Counted from the stretch's first letter, positions 17,618 through 26,078 are shown. The stretch is DNA of 64,000 nucleotides from Paenibacillus sp. SYP-B3998 (GCF_010820665.1 NZ_JAAIKC010000006.1:62001-126000), one strand, 5' to 3'. The notes: a model not told the origin generated them from the sequence alone. A program made the numbers and translations.

Positions 17618-18408
17618 TGTGGAGTTGCCTCCCTTGTTTCTTCGTCATACGCCGCACGCTCCGAATTCGCAACGAAGATCATCATTTTCTGCTTAACGGA
17701 GTTAGCTGAAACCCCCGATTGAATCGAGAGCAAGCCTTCTACGACCATCAACTTAATCTCGACTTCTTTCTTGGATTTCTGTTTTAATTTATTAGCAAAT
17801 GGGTGAAAGATTACGTAACCTAAGAAAATCCCGAACATCGTGGCAACGAATGCAGCAGATATTAAATGACCTAGTTTCTCGACTTCGCTCAAGTTCCCGA
17901 GAGCGGCAATCAGACCTACTACGGCCCCAAGCACCCCTAAAGTAGGCGCGTATGTACCAGCTTGTGTGAAAATACCAGCATATTTTTTATGCCTTGTTTC
18001 CATTTCAGCAATATCTTCAAGTAAAACATCGCGAACAAAGTCAGGGTCGTTGCCATCAATAATTAATCGCATGCCGCTTTTCATGAAAGGATCAGAAAGC
18101 TCTTCCGCTTGTTTTTCTAAGGAAAGCAAGCCTTCGCGACGTGTAATGGAAACCCAGTTGACAAACGTTTCGATCAATTCTTTTTTAGGCATAAGCTTCT
18201 GCTCTGTAAAAATAATTTTTATTAAAGTTGGGATTTTTTTAATTTCTTCCAACGAGAAAGCAATACATAGCGCTGCACCCGTTCCGCCAAAAATAATTAA
18301 GGCAGCGGCTGGATTAAGCAGTGCTACTAAGCTTGCTCCTTTTAAAACCATACCCACACCAATTGCAACAAACGCTAGGACGATCCCAATAAGTGATGAC
18401 TTCTCCAT
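17614..18408 (-). CDS. motA: Flagellar motor protein MotA
   Basis: Stator membrane subunit of 264 residues with four hydrophobic segments. It has a large cytoplasmic loop between segments 2 and 3 carrying the charged residues that contact FliG, and the conserved Pro-containing GTYAPTLGVLGAVVGLI stretch. It is co-translated with motB. It lies 29 bp downstream of a MarR-family gene in the same direction, so the stator genes here probably share that gene's promoter. Confidence 0.95.
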   Translation of the reverse strand: MEKSSLIGIVLAFVAIGVGMVLKGASLVALLNPAAALIIFGGTGAALCIAFSLEEIKKIPTLIKIIFTEQKLMPKKELIETFVNWVSITRREGLLSLEKQAEELSDPFMKSGMRLIIDGNDPDFVRDVLLEDIAEMETRHKKYAGIFTQAGTYAPTLGVLGAVVGLIAALGNLSEVEKLGHLISAAFVATMFGIFLGYVIFHPFANKLKQKSKKEVEIKLMVVEGLLSIQSGVSANSVKQKMMIFVANSERAAYDEETREATPQ

Positions 18409-18437
18409 CTTCCTACATCCTCTCTACGCTATCTAAA

Positions 18438-18890
18438 TTAGTTATTCGTGCTGTTCGCCAACGATTTCATAAGATTTGCTAATGTTTGCTGATCTTCACC
18501 AAGCTTGGAAAAAAACGTATCATCTGCTTGCACCACAATTGCTAAAGCCTCTGATACAATCTGTTCTCCAATTGCTGTAAGTGCAATAGACTTAGCTCTT
18601 GTATCTGTAGGGTGTTCCTTGCGAACAAGGAGGCCTTTTTTTTCTAAATTACGTAGAACTTGCGAGGCCATCATTGGATCGACATGTGCATGCTGTGCAA
18701 TCTGAACTTGAGTTACATCCCCCCGCCCTGATAGCGAATTCAGCTGTTCCGTAGAAGCTAGTAAAATGAATTGTACATGCGTAAGGTCAAAAGAATGCAG
18801 GGCATGGCGAAGGTTTTTTTGCCATAAGTTCGTAACCTGCCACAAGAGAAAGCCTGGACTATCATAAGGTTTTCCGCATTCAGCTTTCAT
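18438..18890 (-). CDS. MarR-family transcriptional regulator
   Basis: DNA-binding protein of 150 residues with the MarR winged helix. It has an N-terminal dimer helix, a recognition helix region QIAHAHVDPMMASQVLRNLEKKGLL and the wing RKEHPTDTRAKSIALT, a good match to the family D-x-R pattern. The ATG is preceded by TCGGAGG. Its own upstream region has a perfect 14-bp palindrome (18921-18934), a fair candidate for an autoregulatory operator, and two TGTCGAA motifs. It is followed closely by motA and motB, which is unusual for stator genes. The ligand is unknown. Confidence 0.88.
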   Translation of the reverse strand: MKAECGKPYDSPGFLLWQVTNLWQKNLRHALHSFDLTHVQFILLASTEQLNSLSGRGDVTQVQIAQHAHVDPMMASQVLRNLEKKGLLVRKEHPTDTRAKSIALTAIGEQIVSEALAIVVQADDTFFSKLGEDQQTLANLMKSLANSTNN

Positions 18891-18903
18891 AGAACCTCCG
18901 ATA

Positions 18904-18914
18904 TTTCGACAAAA
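18904..18914 (-). promoter_or_regulatory. Spo0A-box-like site upstream of the MarR gene
   Basis: The minus strand reads TTTTGTCGAAA, an exact TGTCGAA core in the extended form known for Bacillus Spo0A boxes. It sits just before the ribosome binding site, downstream of any plausible -10, which would suit repression. Confidence 0.45.
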
Positions 18915-18920
18915 TAGTTG

Positions 18921-18934
18921 TATATGTACATATA
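18921..18934. promoter_or_regulatory. Perfect 14-bp palindrome, candidate MarR operator
   Basis: TATATGTACATATA is self-complementary over all 14 bases. It lies 30 bp upstream of the MarR start codon, overlapping an AT-rich region that could contain the -10 element. Size and place fit a MarR dimer operator. Confidence 0.5.
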
Positions 18935-18963
18935 ATAAGTTTATTTACTATAAAATACAATAC

Positions 18964-18976
18964 TTTTTGTCGAATC
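18964..18976 (+). promoter_or_regulatory. Second Spo0A-box-like site between MarR and aldo/keto reductase genes
   Basis: TTTTTGTCGAATC contains an exact TGTCGAA core at 18968-18974. With the site at 18904 it gives two cores in one 250-bp divergent promoter region. Confidence 0.38.
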
Positions 18977-19142
18977 CATAATACGATAGACTCATATTTT
19001 TGGAGATATGGAATCCTTGTCTTACATCTTTTATACTTGAAGCATCCGAATTCCTGCTCAAATCGATATCCGCATTTTGAACGCGAATTCTGGAAACGAT
19101 ATCCATAGCAGGAGAATTAAAATTAAGCAAGGAGTGAATGAT

Positions 19143-20000
19143 GTGGAAAAACGAAATTTCGGCCTGACGGGGCAGCAATTTCCATTGCTTAGCTTCGGCG
19201 CTCAGCGCATGGTGGACGAACATAATTGTACGGAAGAACAAGCGATTCAAATCGTAAACCGAGCTATCGATGCAGGGATTACGTATTTCGACACTGCCCC
19301 AAGCTATTCGGATGGTCAGTCGGAGGAGAGACTAGGCAAAGCGCTGCAAGCGCGGAGAAAAGATGTCTGGATCGCAACCAAGACGCACGATCGGACAAGA
19401 GATGGCTCATTAAGGCTCTTAGAAGCAAGCCTACAGCGATTACAAACCGATCATGTACAAGAATGGCGTTTGCATAACATAATGACAATCGAAGAACTCG
19501 ATCAATGCTTCGCCAAAGGCGGTGCGTTGGAAGCGCTCCTAGAAGCCAAGGACCAGGGCTTAATTAAACATATCAGCATTAGCGGACATACGAATCCGCA
19601 AGTCCAGGTAGAGGCTATCGAACGCTTTCCTTTTGATAGTGCATTAGTTCCCTTATCCGCGGCAGATCACCACGTATACAGTTACGCTCACGAGTTCCTT
19701 CCCAAGGCCATTGAAAAAGGCGTCGCTATTATTGGGATGAAGGTTATGGCCGTAGGCAAACTGGCACCATGGTATGAAAAAGCGATGCAATACACGTTCT
19801 CGTTGCCTATATCTACGGCCATTATTGGCATGGAGTCTCTGGATCAGTTAGAACGGAACTTAGCCATAGCCAATAGCTTTAAACCCATGACTGAACTCGA
19901 GCAGCTTGAGTTTTTCAAAGAGATCGTTCATCTCGCGAATCCCGATGTGCTGCGCTGGAAAGCCAGCGATTGGATGTCAGGCGAGTGGTATGTCCGATAA
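19143..20000 (+). CDS. Aldo/keto reductase
   Basis: NAD(P)H-dependent oxidoreductase of about 285 residues with a TIM-barrel fold. The catalytic tetrad is visible as Asp and Tyr in YFDTAPSYSDG, Lys in ATKTHDR and His in WRLHNI. Late motifs IIGMKVMAVGK and ISTAIIGMESLDQLE match the cofactor-binding end. The GTG at 19143 has AAGGAG eight bases upstream, which decides the start over longer in-frame options. It diverges from the MarR-motAB operon and is monocistronic. The substrate is unknown. Confidence 0.88.
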   Translation: MEKRNFGLTGQQFPLLSFGAQRMVDEHNCTEEQAIQIVNRAIDAGITYFDTAPSYSDGQSEERLGKALQARRKDVWIATKTHDRTRDGSLRLLEASLQRLQTDHVQEWRLHNIMTIEELDQCFAKGGALEALLEAKDQGLIKHISISGHTNPQVQVEAIERFPFDSALVPLSAADHHVYSYAHEFLPKAIEKGVAIIGMKVMAVGKLAPWYEKAMQYTFSLPISTAIIGMESLDQLERNLAIANSFKPMTELEQLEFFKEIVHLANPDVLRWKASDWMSGEWYVR

Positions 20001-20014
20001 GTGAGCCTAGTAGA

Positions 20015-20071
20015 AGCCAGCGAAGGAGGAGCCCCTTTTCATTTTATGCATGGGATGCTCTGTCGCTGGCT
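20015..20071 (+). terminator. Hairpin after aldo/keto reductase gene
   Basis: AGCCAGCGA at 20015-20023 pairs with TCGCTGGCT at 20063-20071, with a second inner pairing GAGC/GCTC. The following T-run is weak, so this is a probable rather than certain terminator. Confidence 0.45.
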
Positions 20072-20149
20072 ATTCATCTATTTCAACTTAACTGTTGAAC
20101 GAAAATAAAATTTGTTGTCCGAAGAACAGAAGACGCTCCAAGAATAGGG

Positions 20150-20956
20150 TTAGCTATTCCAAACATATGCCAATATATAGAGGAAATAAATGTGCACTGG
20201 ATAAAAGATATAGAAGAAATACTTCATGTTTTTCCCCTTCTGTCCATTGTATAGATAAATGGGAATCGCAGCTATCACCATTAACCATTGGAAGTTCTGA
20301 TCGAGATTAGTCATCGGCTCAGGCGAGGCGAATCCTACCAAAACGGATAACGCAACTAAACTGGCAATCTGAGCTATTCGATACTTGCGAAGATAATAAA
20401 ACACGATACCCAGCAACACATAGATGAATCCCCCTTCCACCGCAACAAGTGATGGAAACAGACTGTTGATATAAAGCCCTGTTCTAGAGACCTCTTCCTG
20501 CATAAGCAGCAGCAGGGTAAACAAACTCCAGATAATCGGTACTAACATCAACAAGAAAGACGAGATCATCGTTTTCCATTTTCTAATCTTTACAGCGGCA
20601 ATAAAACGATCAATCAAGACAATATACAAGCCCGAAAGAAAAAGCGTTCCAAAAATATTATTGATAAGAACCATATCGCTTGGCATAAAGTAAGAGATTA
20701 GGTGAGACATGAATAGGATCAGCAGATACCCAACGTACAAGTGAAGCAAATATTTCAACTTGCTTCTGGTATAATGAACGCCCTCCGCAAGGGTAAATAG
20801 AAAAATAGGCGCTACGATACGCCCCAGCCAAGTAAACCACAACGGCGCACCATCTGTTACAAAAAATTGATGAACGTGATCAAATACCATCAACATGATT
20901 CCAAGGATTTTGAGCTGAAAACTATTTAACGCCAAACGCTCTTTAATTATATTCAT
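20150..20956 (-). CDS. TraX-family membrane protein
   Basis: Polytopic membrane protein of about 268 residues. It opens with LKILGIMLMVFDHVHQFF and has WLGRIVAPIFLFTLAEGVHYTRSK, the signature of the TraX/acyltransferase-3-like family. F-plasmid TraX acetylates pilin; chromosomal relatives in Firmicutes have no assigned substrate. About eight hydrophobic segments are visible. I start at the ATG at 20956, with GGGGG eight bases upstream. It is not close to any operon partner. Confidence 0.8.
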   Translation of the reverse strand: MNIIKERLALNSFQLKILGIMLMVFDHVHQFFVTDGAPLWFTWLGRIVAPIFLFTLAEGVHYTRSKLKYLLHLYVGYLLILFMSHLISYFMPSDMVLINNIFGTLFLSGLYIVLIDRFIAAVKIRKWKTMISSFLLMLVPIIWSLFTLLLLMQEEVSRTGLYINSLFPSLVAVEGGFIYVLLGIVFYYLRKYRIAQIASLVALSVLVGFASPEPMTNLDQNFQWLMVIAAIPIYLYNGQKGKNMKYFFYIFYPVHIYFLYILAYVWNS

Positions 20957-21244
20957 TTCATATGCCCCCATCTATTAACTACTAGTACAATTAATTTTGA
21001 TTATAATTGTCCGACCTTACCTCTTATTAACAGTAACCTTACACAAACCTTAAAATAATCAACGAATTTCAACGCAAAAAATGAGGTTAACCAGATTTAA
21101 CTAGTTAACCTCATTTAATTTCCCGCTTCGATACATTCTCATGATGATTGAATGATATCAATAATCTGTTGTCTAGCCCTCTTCGATTACATAGTAATGA
21201 ATCAAGATCCCTTTATCATTCAATTTTTTTGGTAAAGCCACAGT
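20957..21244. other. Gap upstream of the TraX-like gene
   Basis: Contains an 11-bp-periodic CTTA/TTAA array (21016-21054), a strong inverted repeat (21079-21115), and on the minus strand a short protein-like frame (ALPKKLNDKGILIHYYV, ending at 21173) that may be the tail of a lost gene. No complete gene is visible. Confidence 0.4.
21079..21118. terminator. Inverted repeat, probable terminator
   Basis: AAATGAGGTTAAC and GTTAACCTCATTT form a perfect 13-bp stem with a 12-base loop, with A-runs on the left and T-rich sequence on the right. Confidence 0.65.
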
Positions 21245-21275
21245 AAAAAAGCCGTAAGAGGTTTACTCTCACAGC
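21245..21275 (-). terminator. Terminator after the AI-2E family gene
   Basis: The minus strand reads GCTGTGAGAG, a five-base loop and CTCTTACGGC, pairing over ten bases with two G-U pairs, then six T residues. It lies 75 bp after the stop codon. Confidence 0.78.
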
Positions 21276-21349
21276 CGAGATATCGAAAAGTGCCTTACTT
21301 TTTTGAAACATGACAGGATTGACGAAACAGTAATCCAGTTCAAACACTT

Positions 21350-22357
21350 TTACAGCTCGTCAGCTTTGTTTACGTCTAGAATATCCAAAAGAAAAACAAA
21401 GATTGGCACACCAATTATTAATCCCCATATCCCTAAATAATGTTCCGAGAAAATTAAAATAACAAAACTATAAAACATCGGCAGTTTAGTTTTTGATGAC
21501 ATAAATCTCGGGTTAAGGAAATAACTCTCTATTAAATGAATCACTATGATCATAATACCCACGTAGACAATCATAATAACTCCGCCAATTTGAAGACCAA
21601 TTAAGGAGAGTGGAATCATTGAGATAATTACCCCAACAACAGGAATCAAACTAAGTACGAATATCGTAATTGACAAAGCGAACAAATATGGAAAGCCTAA
21701 CGCCCAGAGACCTATTGTTGTTAATATTGTATTAGAAATCGCAATAAGAATTTGAGCCTCAATTACCTTGCCAAACGAGACAACAAATTTCTTTCCGAAA
21801 TATTCTACTTCGTTATAAAACCAAGCTATTTTACTTCCCTTGAATTTGGAAGTAAACCTTACAATCCTATCTTTTTCAAGCAAGAAAAAAAGACTAAGCA
21901 GTAATGATAAGAAGAATGTTTTACCCCAATCACCTAATTTGAGTAAATAGCCCAACCCTTGTTGTGCATATGATTGTAAATCTAAACTATCCAAAGCACT
22001 ATTAATGCTATCTGGCAGAGAATTATCTTCTGGTGAATTATACAAATTTATTAACTCATTCGAAACTGCCTTAACCTGATCAACAATTTTCGGCAGCAAA
22101 TTCGAGATACCTGTAACAAACGATATAATAAGAAGCAAGTAAATCGTAATGACAACTACTCGATAATTAATTTTAATAAATCTATTTAATTTCTTTGTAA
22201 CATAGCTTTGTAGACTATTCATGATATAAGTAATTAGAAAAGTGAGCAGCATGAGATTTAACATGCTCTTTAGACTAATTAATAACCCACATATTAAAAA
22301 CAGTATGAAAAACCTTCTAAACGTTAAACTTGATAATATACTTTTGATATATTCCAT
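21350..22357 (-). CDS. AI-2E family (UPF0118) transporter
   Basis: Membrane protein of about 335 residues with the YtvI/PerM layout. It has two hydrophobic N-terminal segments, a soluble stretch (about 60-145), then paired segments and the conserved late part with LIPVVGVIISMIPLSLIGLQIGG and the ending LGIWGLIIGVPIFVFLLDIL. Some relatives export autoinducer-2 or act as ion antiporters; the substrate here is unknown. I start at the ATG at 22357 because GAGGAG lies upstream. The gene is visibly more AT-rich than the flanking polA- or chitinase-type genes and sits beside a decayed gene, hinting at a region with a separate history. Confidence 0.8.
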   Translation of the reverse strand: MEYIKSILSSLTFRRFFILFLICGLLISLKSMLNLMLLTFLITYIMNSLQSYVTKKLNRFIKINYRVVVITIYLLLIISFVTGISNLLPKIVDQVKAVSNELINLYNSPEDNSLPDSINSALDSLDLQSYAQQGLGYLLKLGDWGKTFFLSLLLSLFFLLEKDRIVRFTSKFKGSKIAWFYNEVEYFGKKFVVSFGKVIEAQILIAISNTILTTIGLWALGFPYLFALSITIFVLSLIPVVGVIISMIPLSLIGLQIGGVIMIVYVGIMIIVIHLIESYFLNPRFMSSKTKLPMFYSFVILIFSEHYLGIWGLIIGVPIFVFLLDILDVNKADEL

Positions 22358-22431
22358 TGCTCTTTTGCTCCTCACGCTAAACATTGATAACAAAATAATT
22401 ATTGGTAACTATCTTTCTATACGACAGATTA

Positions 22432-22561
22432 TTATTCAACCTTAACCAATAGGAGCCTATCCTTAAACCCACCTCTTTCTGCCTGCTTAGCTAATCTAAC
22501 CTTTTCAAAATTGCAAAATATGAGGGATTTTATCACGGACCAACTTATTATCAATGATCAT
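22432..22561 (-). pseudogene. Remnant of a MazG-like nucleotide pyrophosphohydrolase
   Basis: The start is intact: AGGAATTTAA then ATG, reading MIIDNKLVRDKIPHILQF, the N-terminus of the phosphoribosyl-ATP-pyrophosphohydrolase-like (MazG-related) family. After 18 codons the frame meets a stop. Shifted by one base the same DNA reads EKVRLAKQAERGGFKDRLL and ends VKVE stop, which matches that family's C-terminus. The middle of a protein of about 100 residues is therefore deleted, with a frame change at the junction. Non-functional. Confidence 0.75.
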
Positions 22562-22743
22562 TTAAATTCCTCCCTCTGTGTTTCTACACTTGCATCGAGT
22601 CTACCTACTTGTCCGCTATCTACTCCAACAATGAAACTACCGTCCATTCCAAGTACCCATTCGAACATTTTCCGACAATAGTAAAATTATACCACAGCTT
22701 AGGAGAGAGGGGCAGTTTGTTGTATCCGTGACAAGTTACATGC
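22562..22743. other. Gap between pseudogene and peptidase gene
   Basis: Leader region of the MazG-like remnant, with no gene and no clear regulatory element seen. Confidence 0.4.
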
Positions 22744-22776
22744 AAAAAACCTTGAGCGGCGCAGGGCCAATCAAGG
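22744..22776 (-). terminator. Terminator after the M13 peptidase gene
   Basis: On the minus strand CCTTGA and TCAAGG flank a GC-rich 15-base loop, followed by TTTTTT. Confidence 0.7.
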
Positions 22777-22787
22777 CTTGAGCTTAA

Positions 22788-25142
22788 CTACCAAATGCTG
22801 ACCCTATCCGCAGGAGCCACATACATGCCATCACCTGGCCCAATATCATAAGCCTTATAAAACTCTGGGAAATTGACAAAGGTTCGATTCACTCTTACTT
22901 TATTTGCTGAATGCACATCTGTCATACTTCGATAGGCCGCTAATTCCTTGGTTGTCGTAAATCGCCAGATTTTTGCGGAACTTTCGAAGTATGCCTTGAA
23001 ATCCGGATGTTTAAGCGTGGATGCAACTTGCAGTGAAGTTGCCATACCGCCAAGATCCGCTACGTTCTCGCTCACTGTCAATTGACCATTATTCGTAACA
23101 CTATTAATGATCTCAATGCCGTTATAAAATTGGATAACGCGCTGGCATTTTTCTTCAAACTTTTTATAATCCGCTTCCGTCCACCAGTCATTCGCATTCC
23201 CATTCTCATCGAAGGCGGCACCGTTATTATCAAAAGCATGACTGATTTCATGGGCAATAACCATGCCGATTGCTCCAAGATTAGCTTCTGGTTTGGCCTT
23301 AATTTCATAAAATGGAGCTTGCAGGATGCCTGCGGGGAACACAATTTCATTATATACGCTGTTATAATAGGCATTTACTTCATAGGCGCTCATAGCCCAT
23401 TCACTTTTATCTACGGGTTTTCCGAGCTGCGCTTTTTTCTCGTTCTCAACGGCAACACTTACCCGTGCGATATTATCAAATAACGATCCCCCCTCCGCAT
23501 AGGTCTTAATCTCTACCTTCTTAAAGATAGTTGGCCATTTATCCGGATATCCAATTTTGACCGTCATTTTTGAAAGTTTAAGAATGGCCTTCTCCTTCGT
23601 AGCTTCAGACATCCAGTCGAGCGCCTGAATTCTTTCCTTGTAAGCGACTATAAATTGATGAGCCATTTGCTGCACATTTTCTTTTGCTTCTGCTGAAAAA
23701 TATTTTTTCACATAATGTTGACTTAGAAGATCGCTCATCACATTTTTGGTTGTACGAAGGGCTATCTCCTCATTCGTTCTCACACCCGCAACCCCATATA
23801 ATTCAGCACTAAACTGATTGTTTGCCTGTCTGAACTCGTCAGATAAATAGGTTCCAATTCCCATCAACAAATGAACCTTAGCATACGATTTGATGAGCTC
23901 CAAATGACCTTCCGTCAGAAATTCCGCTGTTTTTTCAGCTAATTTCACATCCGTTACAATCACTTTATTTGCTTCAGTGATATGCATAGACGTCATCATC
24001 TGTTTAACATCTATGCCGGGGTACAACGAGAAGAACTGCTCCATCGAATAGGGATTATAGTAATTGCTCACATTCCCTTCGTCTTGTGGATCCAGCTTGA
24101 CGATGGCTAGTTCCTTTTCCATTTGATATATTTGCTGTGCTTGTTCTATTGCAGCCTTCTCATTCTCGCCGGACAGGACAAGCAGCTTGGCTAAATATTG
24201 TGTGTAGACCATCTTCGCCTTCTCGTCGCCGGTTACATAGCTTTTCTTAGGAAGTCGTATCGTAGGACCTGAATAATACAAGGCGTTCATCGAGCTGTTT
24301 TTCGCATCAGCCAGGACGTCAAAGGACATAATTTCGTTCATACTTGTTTCTTTTTCAAGGCGAATGTTCGCTTGAATGAGTTCGCCTACGCTCTTTGCCT
24401 CATCGAAAGCTTTTAAATATGCGCTCACAGGCTCGATCCCCTGCTTATTTCGATCTACTGTATCGAGTGCTGCTTTGTAGAAATCAGCAATTTTTTGTTC
24501 GTCAGTTCCTTGTGTATGCTTCTTTTTAATGAGATCAGCTAAGATACCTTTTAACTTGTCTTCGTTCGCGTGAGCAAGTTCGATGAACCCGCCGTTTGAA
24601 GTTTCACCATCCTGAATTTTCGAGTCCTTTAGCCATTTCTTGTTGATAGCCTCATAGAAATCGTCCTTCGGATTGCTGCCTACAAGCGCCCATATCCTGT
24701 GGATTACAGTCTGTAGCTGCTCTAAGGTTATAGGATCTGATGCACCCAACCTGTCGTCTGAATAGCCTGCCAGGAGGCCTGCGTCGGCAAGCTTTGCGAT
24801 CTCTTTCTCTGCCCATGGCGGCACATCGGTAAAGGCAACTTGGAAGGTTCCTTTTCGCAAATCGTTACCTTCAGGCTCTGGAAGAACTGGGAAGGCCCTG
24901 CTAACCATAACAAAAGCCTCGGCTCTTGTTACCGACTGGCTGTCTTTCCTTTCACCCTTATCAAATCCTTTAAGGATATGCGCCTTCTTCACCCTTGGAT
25001 AGTAAGCATCGGCAGCGTTAAGCAGCATATGAACAACTTGCTCTCTTGTTGCATACGTCTGCGTCTCAGCAGCAAGCGCTAATGAAGGGATCATTGAGAA
25101 AAGCAATATGACAGTTAACAGCGCGGACAAGCTTTTTTTCAC
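22788..25142 (-). CDS. S-layer-anchored M13 (neprilysin-type) metallopeptidase
   Basis: Secreted zinc peptidase of 784 residues. It has a signal peptide (about 1-25, ending LALAAE), then two to three S-layer-homology repeats (about 28-150, with VTRAEAFVMVSRAF, FTDVPPWAEKEIAKLADAG and GYSDDRL) that would bind pyruvylated cell-wall polymer. The M13 domain (about 160-784) carries the zinc motif HEISH near residue 628, the third ligand in ENVADLGG near 690, the substrate-binding NAYYN and the terminal RVSIW. M13 enzymes cleave peptides; bacterial PepO members are mostly intracellular or lipid-anchored, so an SLH anchor is notable. Monocistronic, with its own terminator. Confidence 0.9.
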   Translation of the reverse strand: MKKSLSALLTVILLFSMIPSLALAAETQTYATREQVVHMLLNAADAYYPRVKKAHILKGFDKGERKDSQSVTRAEAFVMVSRAFPVLPEPEGNDLRKGTFQVAFTDVPPWAEKEIAKLADAGLLAGYSDDRLGASDPITLEQLQTVIHRIWALVGSNPKDDFYEAINKKWLKDSKIQDGETSNGGFIELAHANEDKLKGILADLIKKKHTQGTDEQKIADFYKAALDTVDRNKQGIEPVSAYLKAFDEAKSVGELIQANIRLEKETSMNEIMSFDVLADAKNSSMNALYYSGPTIRLPKKSYVTGDEKAKMVYTQYLAKLLVLSGENEKAAIEQAQQIYQMEKELAIVKLDPQDEGNVSNYYNPYSMEQFFSLYPGIDVKQMMTSMHITEANKVIVTDVKLAEKTAEFLTEGHLELIKSYAKVHLLMGIGTYLSDEFRQANNQFSAELYGVAGVRTNEEIALRTTKNVMSDLLSQHYVKKYFSAEAKENVQQMAHQFIVAYKERIQALDWMSEATKEKAILKLSKMTVKIGYPDKWPTIFKKVEIKTYAEGGSLFDNIARVSVAVENEKKAQLGKPVDKSEWAMSAYEVNAYYNSVYNEIVFPAGILQAPFYEIKAKPEANLGAIGMVIAHEISHAFDNNGAAFDENGNANDWWTEADYKKFEEKCQRVIQFYNGIEIINSVTNNGQLTVSENVADLGGMATSLQVASTLKHPDFKAYFESSAKIWRFTTTKELAAYRSMTDVHSANKVRVNRTFVNFPEFYKAYDIGPGDGMYVAPADRVSIW

Positions 25143-25284
25143 ACCTTTTCCCCCTCTTAGTTGTTAGCTCCTATGTTCGAGCGTACAGTGCCCTTCTCTA
25201 TTGTTATCTTCCATGCTTAATGTATACATCTTCCATTTGGATAAACAGCCAAAAAGTATAGGTAGAGGAATTCTTTATAAAATA

Positions 25285-25322
25285 AAAAACACGATTGCAA
25301 ATGAGCTGCAATCGTGTTTTTT
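25285..25322 (-). terminator. Strong terminator after the PH-domain gene
   Basis: AAAAACACGATTGCA and TGCAATCGTGTTTTT form a 15-bp perfect stem with a seven-base loop and flanking A and T runs. It follows the PH-domain gene and could also stop transcription from the other side. Confidence 0.85.
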
Positions 25323-25377
25323 ACTCGCAAGGATAACAAAAAAGCTTAGGAGCTGCTAGCATGCTCGCTTTAAACGC

Positions 25378-25806
25378 CTAGGCATTTAACCGTTTATGAT
25401 TCTGATGAGCGAGAGTCAGCAGTGCTACATAAATAGGCTGGAGATTGAATTTTTTCCCGAACTCAAATTTATAGGACGCTGTATGAGGATCGGTTGTCTT
25501 GAAATAAGGTGATGTGATGTAATGAATCGTTATTTCGCTATCATCGAAGCCTGTTCCGGCTGTTTCCATCGTAACTTCATAGATGGCATCCAAATGAATG
25601 GAAGCAACCCTGGTCTTTCTCCCAGTAACGCCTTGATGATCAATGAGAATCAGCCGTTCATCCGTGATGATAAAAGTATCCCTCACCAGCTTAAAACCCG
25701 TTCGAATCTGCTCCTCGGCCATTAAATACTGTCCATACTGTTGGAACAGCTCTTGAACGGAAACCTCTGAATAGTTGCCAAACAACCCACTCAATAAATT
25801 AGCCAT
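25378..25806 (-). CDS. PH-domain protein (bPH, DUF1696/YvbH-like)
   Basis: Small cytoplasmic protein of 142 residues consisting of one bacterial pleckstrin-homology domain. The family pattern TFIITDERLILIDHQGVTGRK, the IxLDAIYEV strand and the C-terminal helix VALLTLA are visible. The role of these proteins in Bacilli is unknown. The ATG follows GGGGCGAG. No operon partner. Confidence 0.78.
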   Translation of the reverse strand: MANLLSGLFGNYSEVSVQELFQQYGQYLMAEEQIRTGFKLVRDTFIITDERLILIDHQGVTGRKTRVASIHLDAIYEVTMETAGTGFDDSEITIHYITSPYFKTTDPHTASYKFEFGKKFNLQPIYVALLTLAHQNHKRLNA

Positions 25807-25895
25807 TTTCCACTCGCCCCTTTGGTCAAAATTCTTAATCCATCTTTATTCGAGATGCTTGCAGAATATCCTTCCATGGAGACAATCATGACACG

Positions 25896-26078
25896 CTACT
25901 TGTCGGATTTATCCCCTTTATTCGTACTGGCGCTCTTTGCACCATCCGCTTTTTTAACCCCTTTGCTTGTATAAGGTTTCGGGGAATTCTTTGCTCTGTT
26001 AGCGCTTGCCTTCCATCGGTTCCATCCCTTACTGTCTGTTCCTCTGCCCGTTCCGCCCTTGCCTTTAGCTTTACTCAA
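25896..26078 (-). CDS. Small Lys/Gly-rich hypothetical protein
   Basis: Sixty residues, strongly basic and rich in Lys, Gly, Ser and Ala, opening MSKAKGKGGTGRGTDSKGWN. No membrane segment or Cys. The TTG start is supported by TGGAG seven bases upstream. Composition suggests a disordered nucleic-acid-binding or spore-core type of protein, but that is only a guess. Not recognised as a named family. Confidence 0.6.
   Translation of the reverse strand: MSKAKGKGGTGRGTDSKGWNRWKASANRAKNSPKPYTSKGVKKADGAKSASTNKGDKSDK

Noticed and set aside
23082-23483. 133-codon frame opposite the M13 peptidase gene
   Set aside because: Antisense to conserved zinc-site sequence; its openness is a by-product of that codon pattern.
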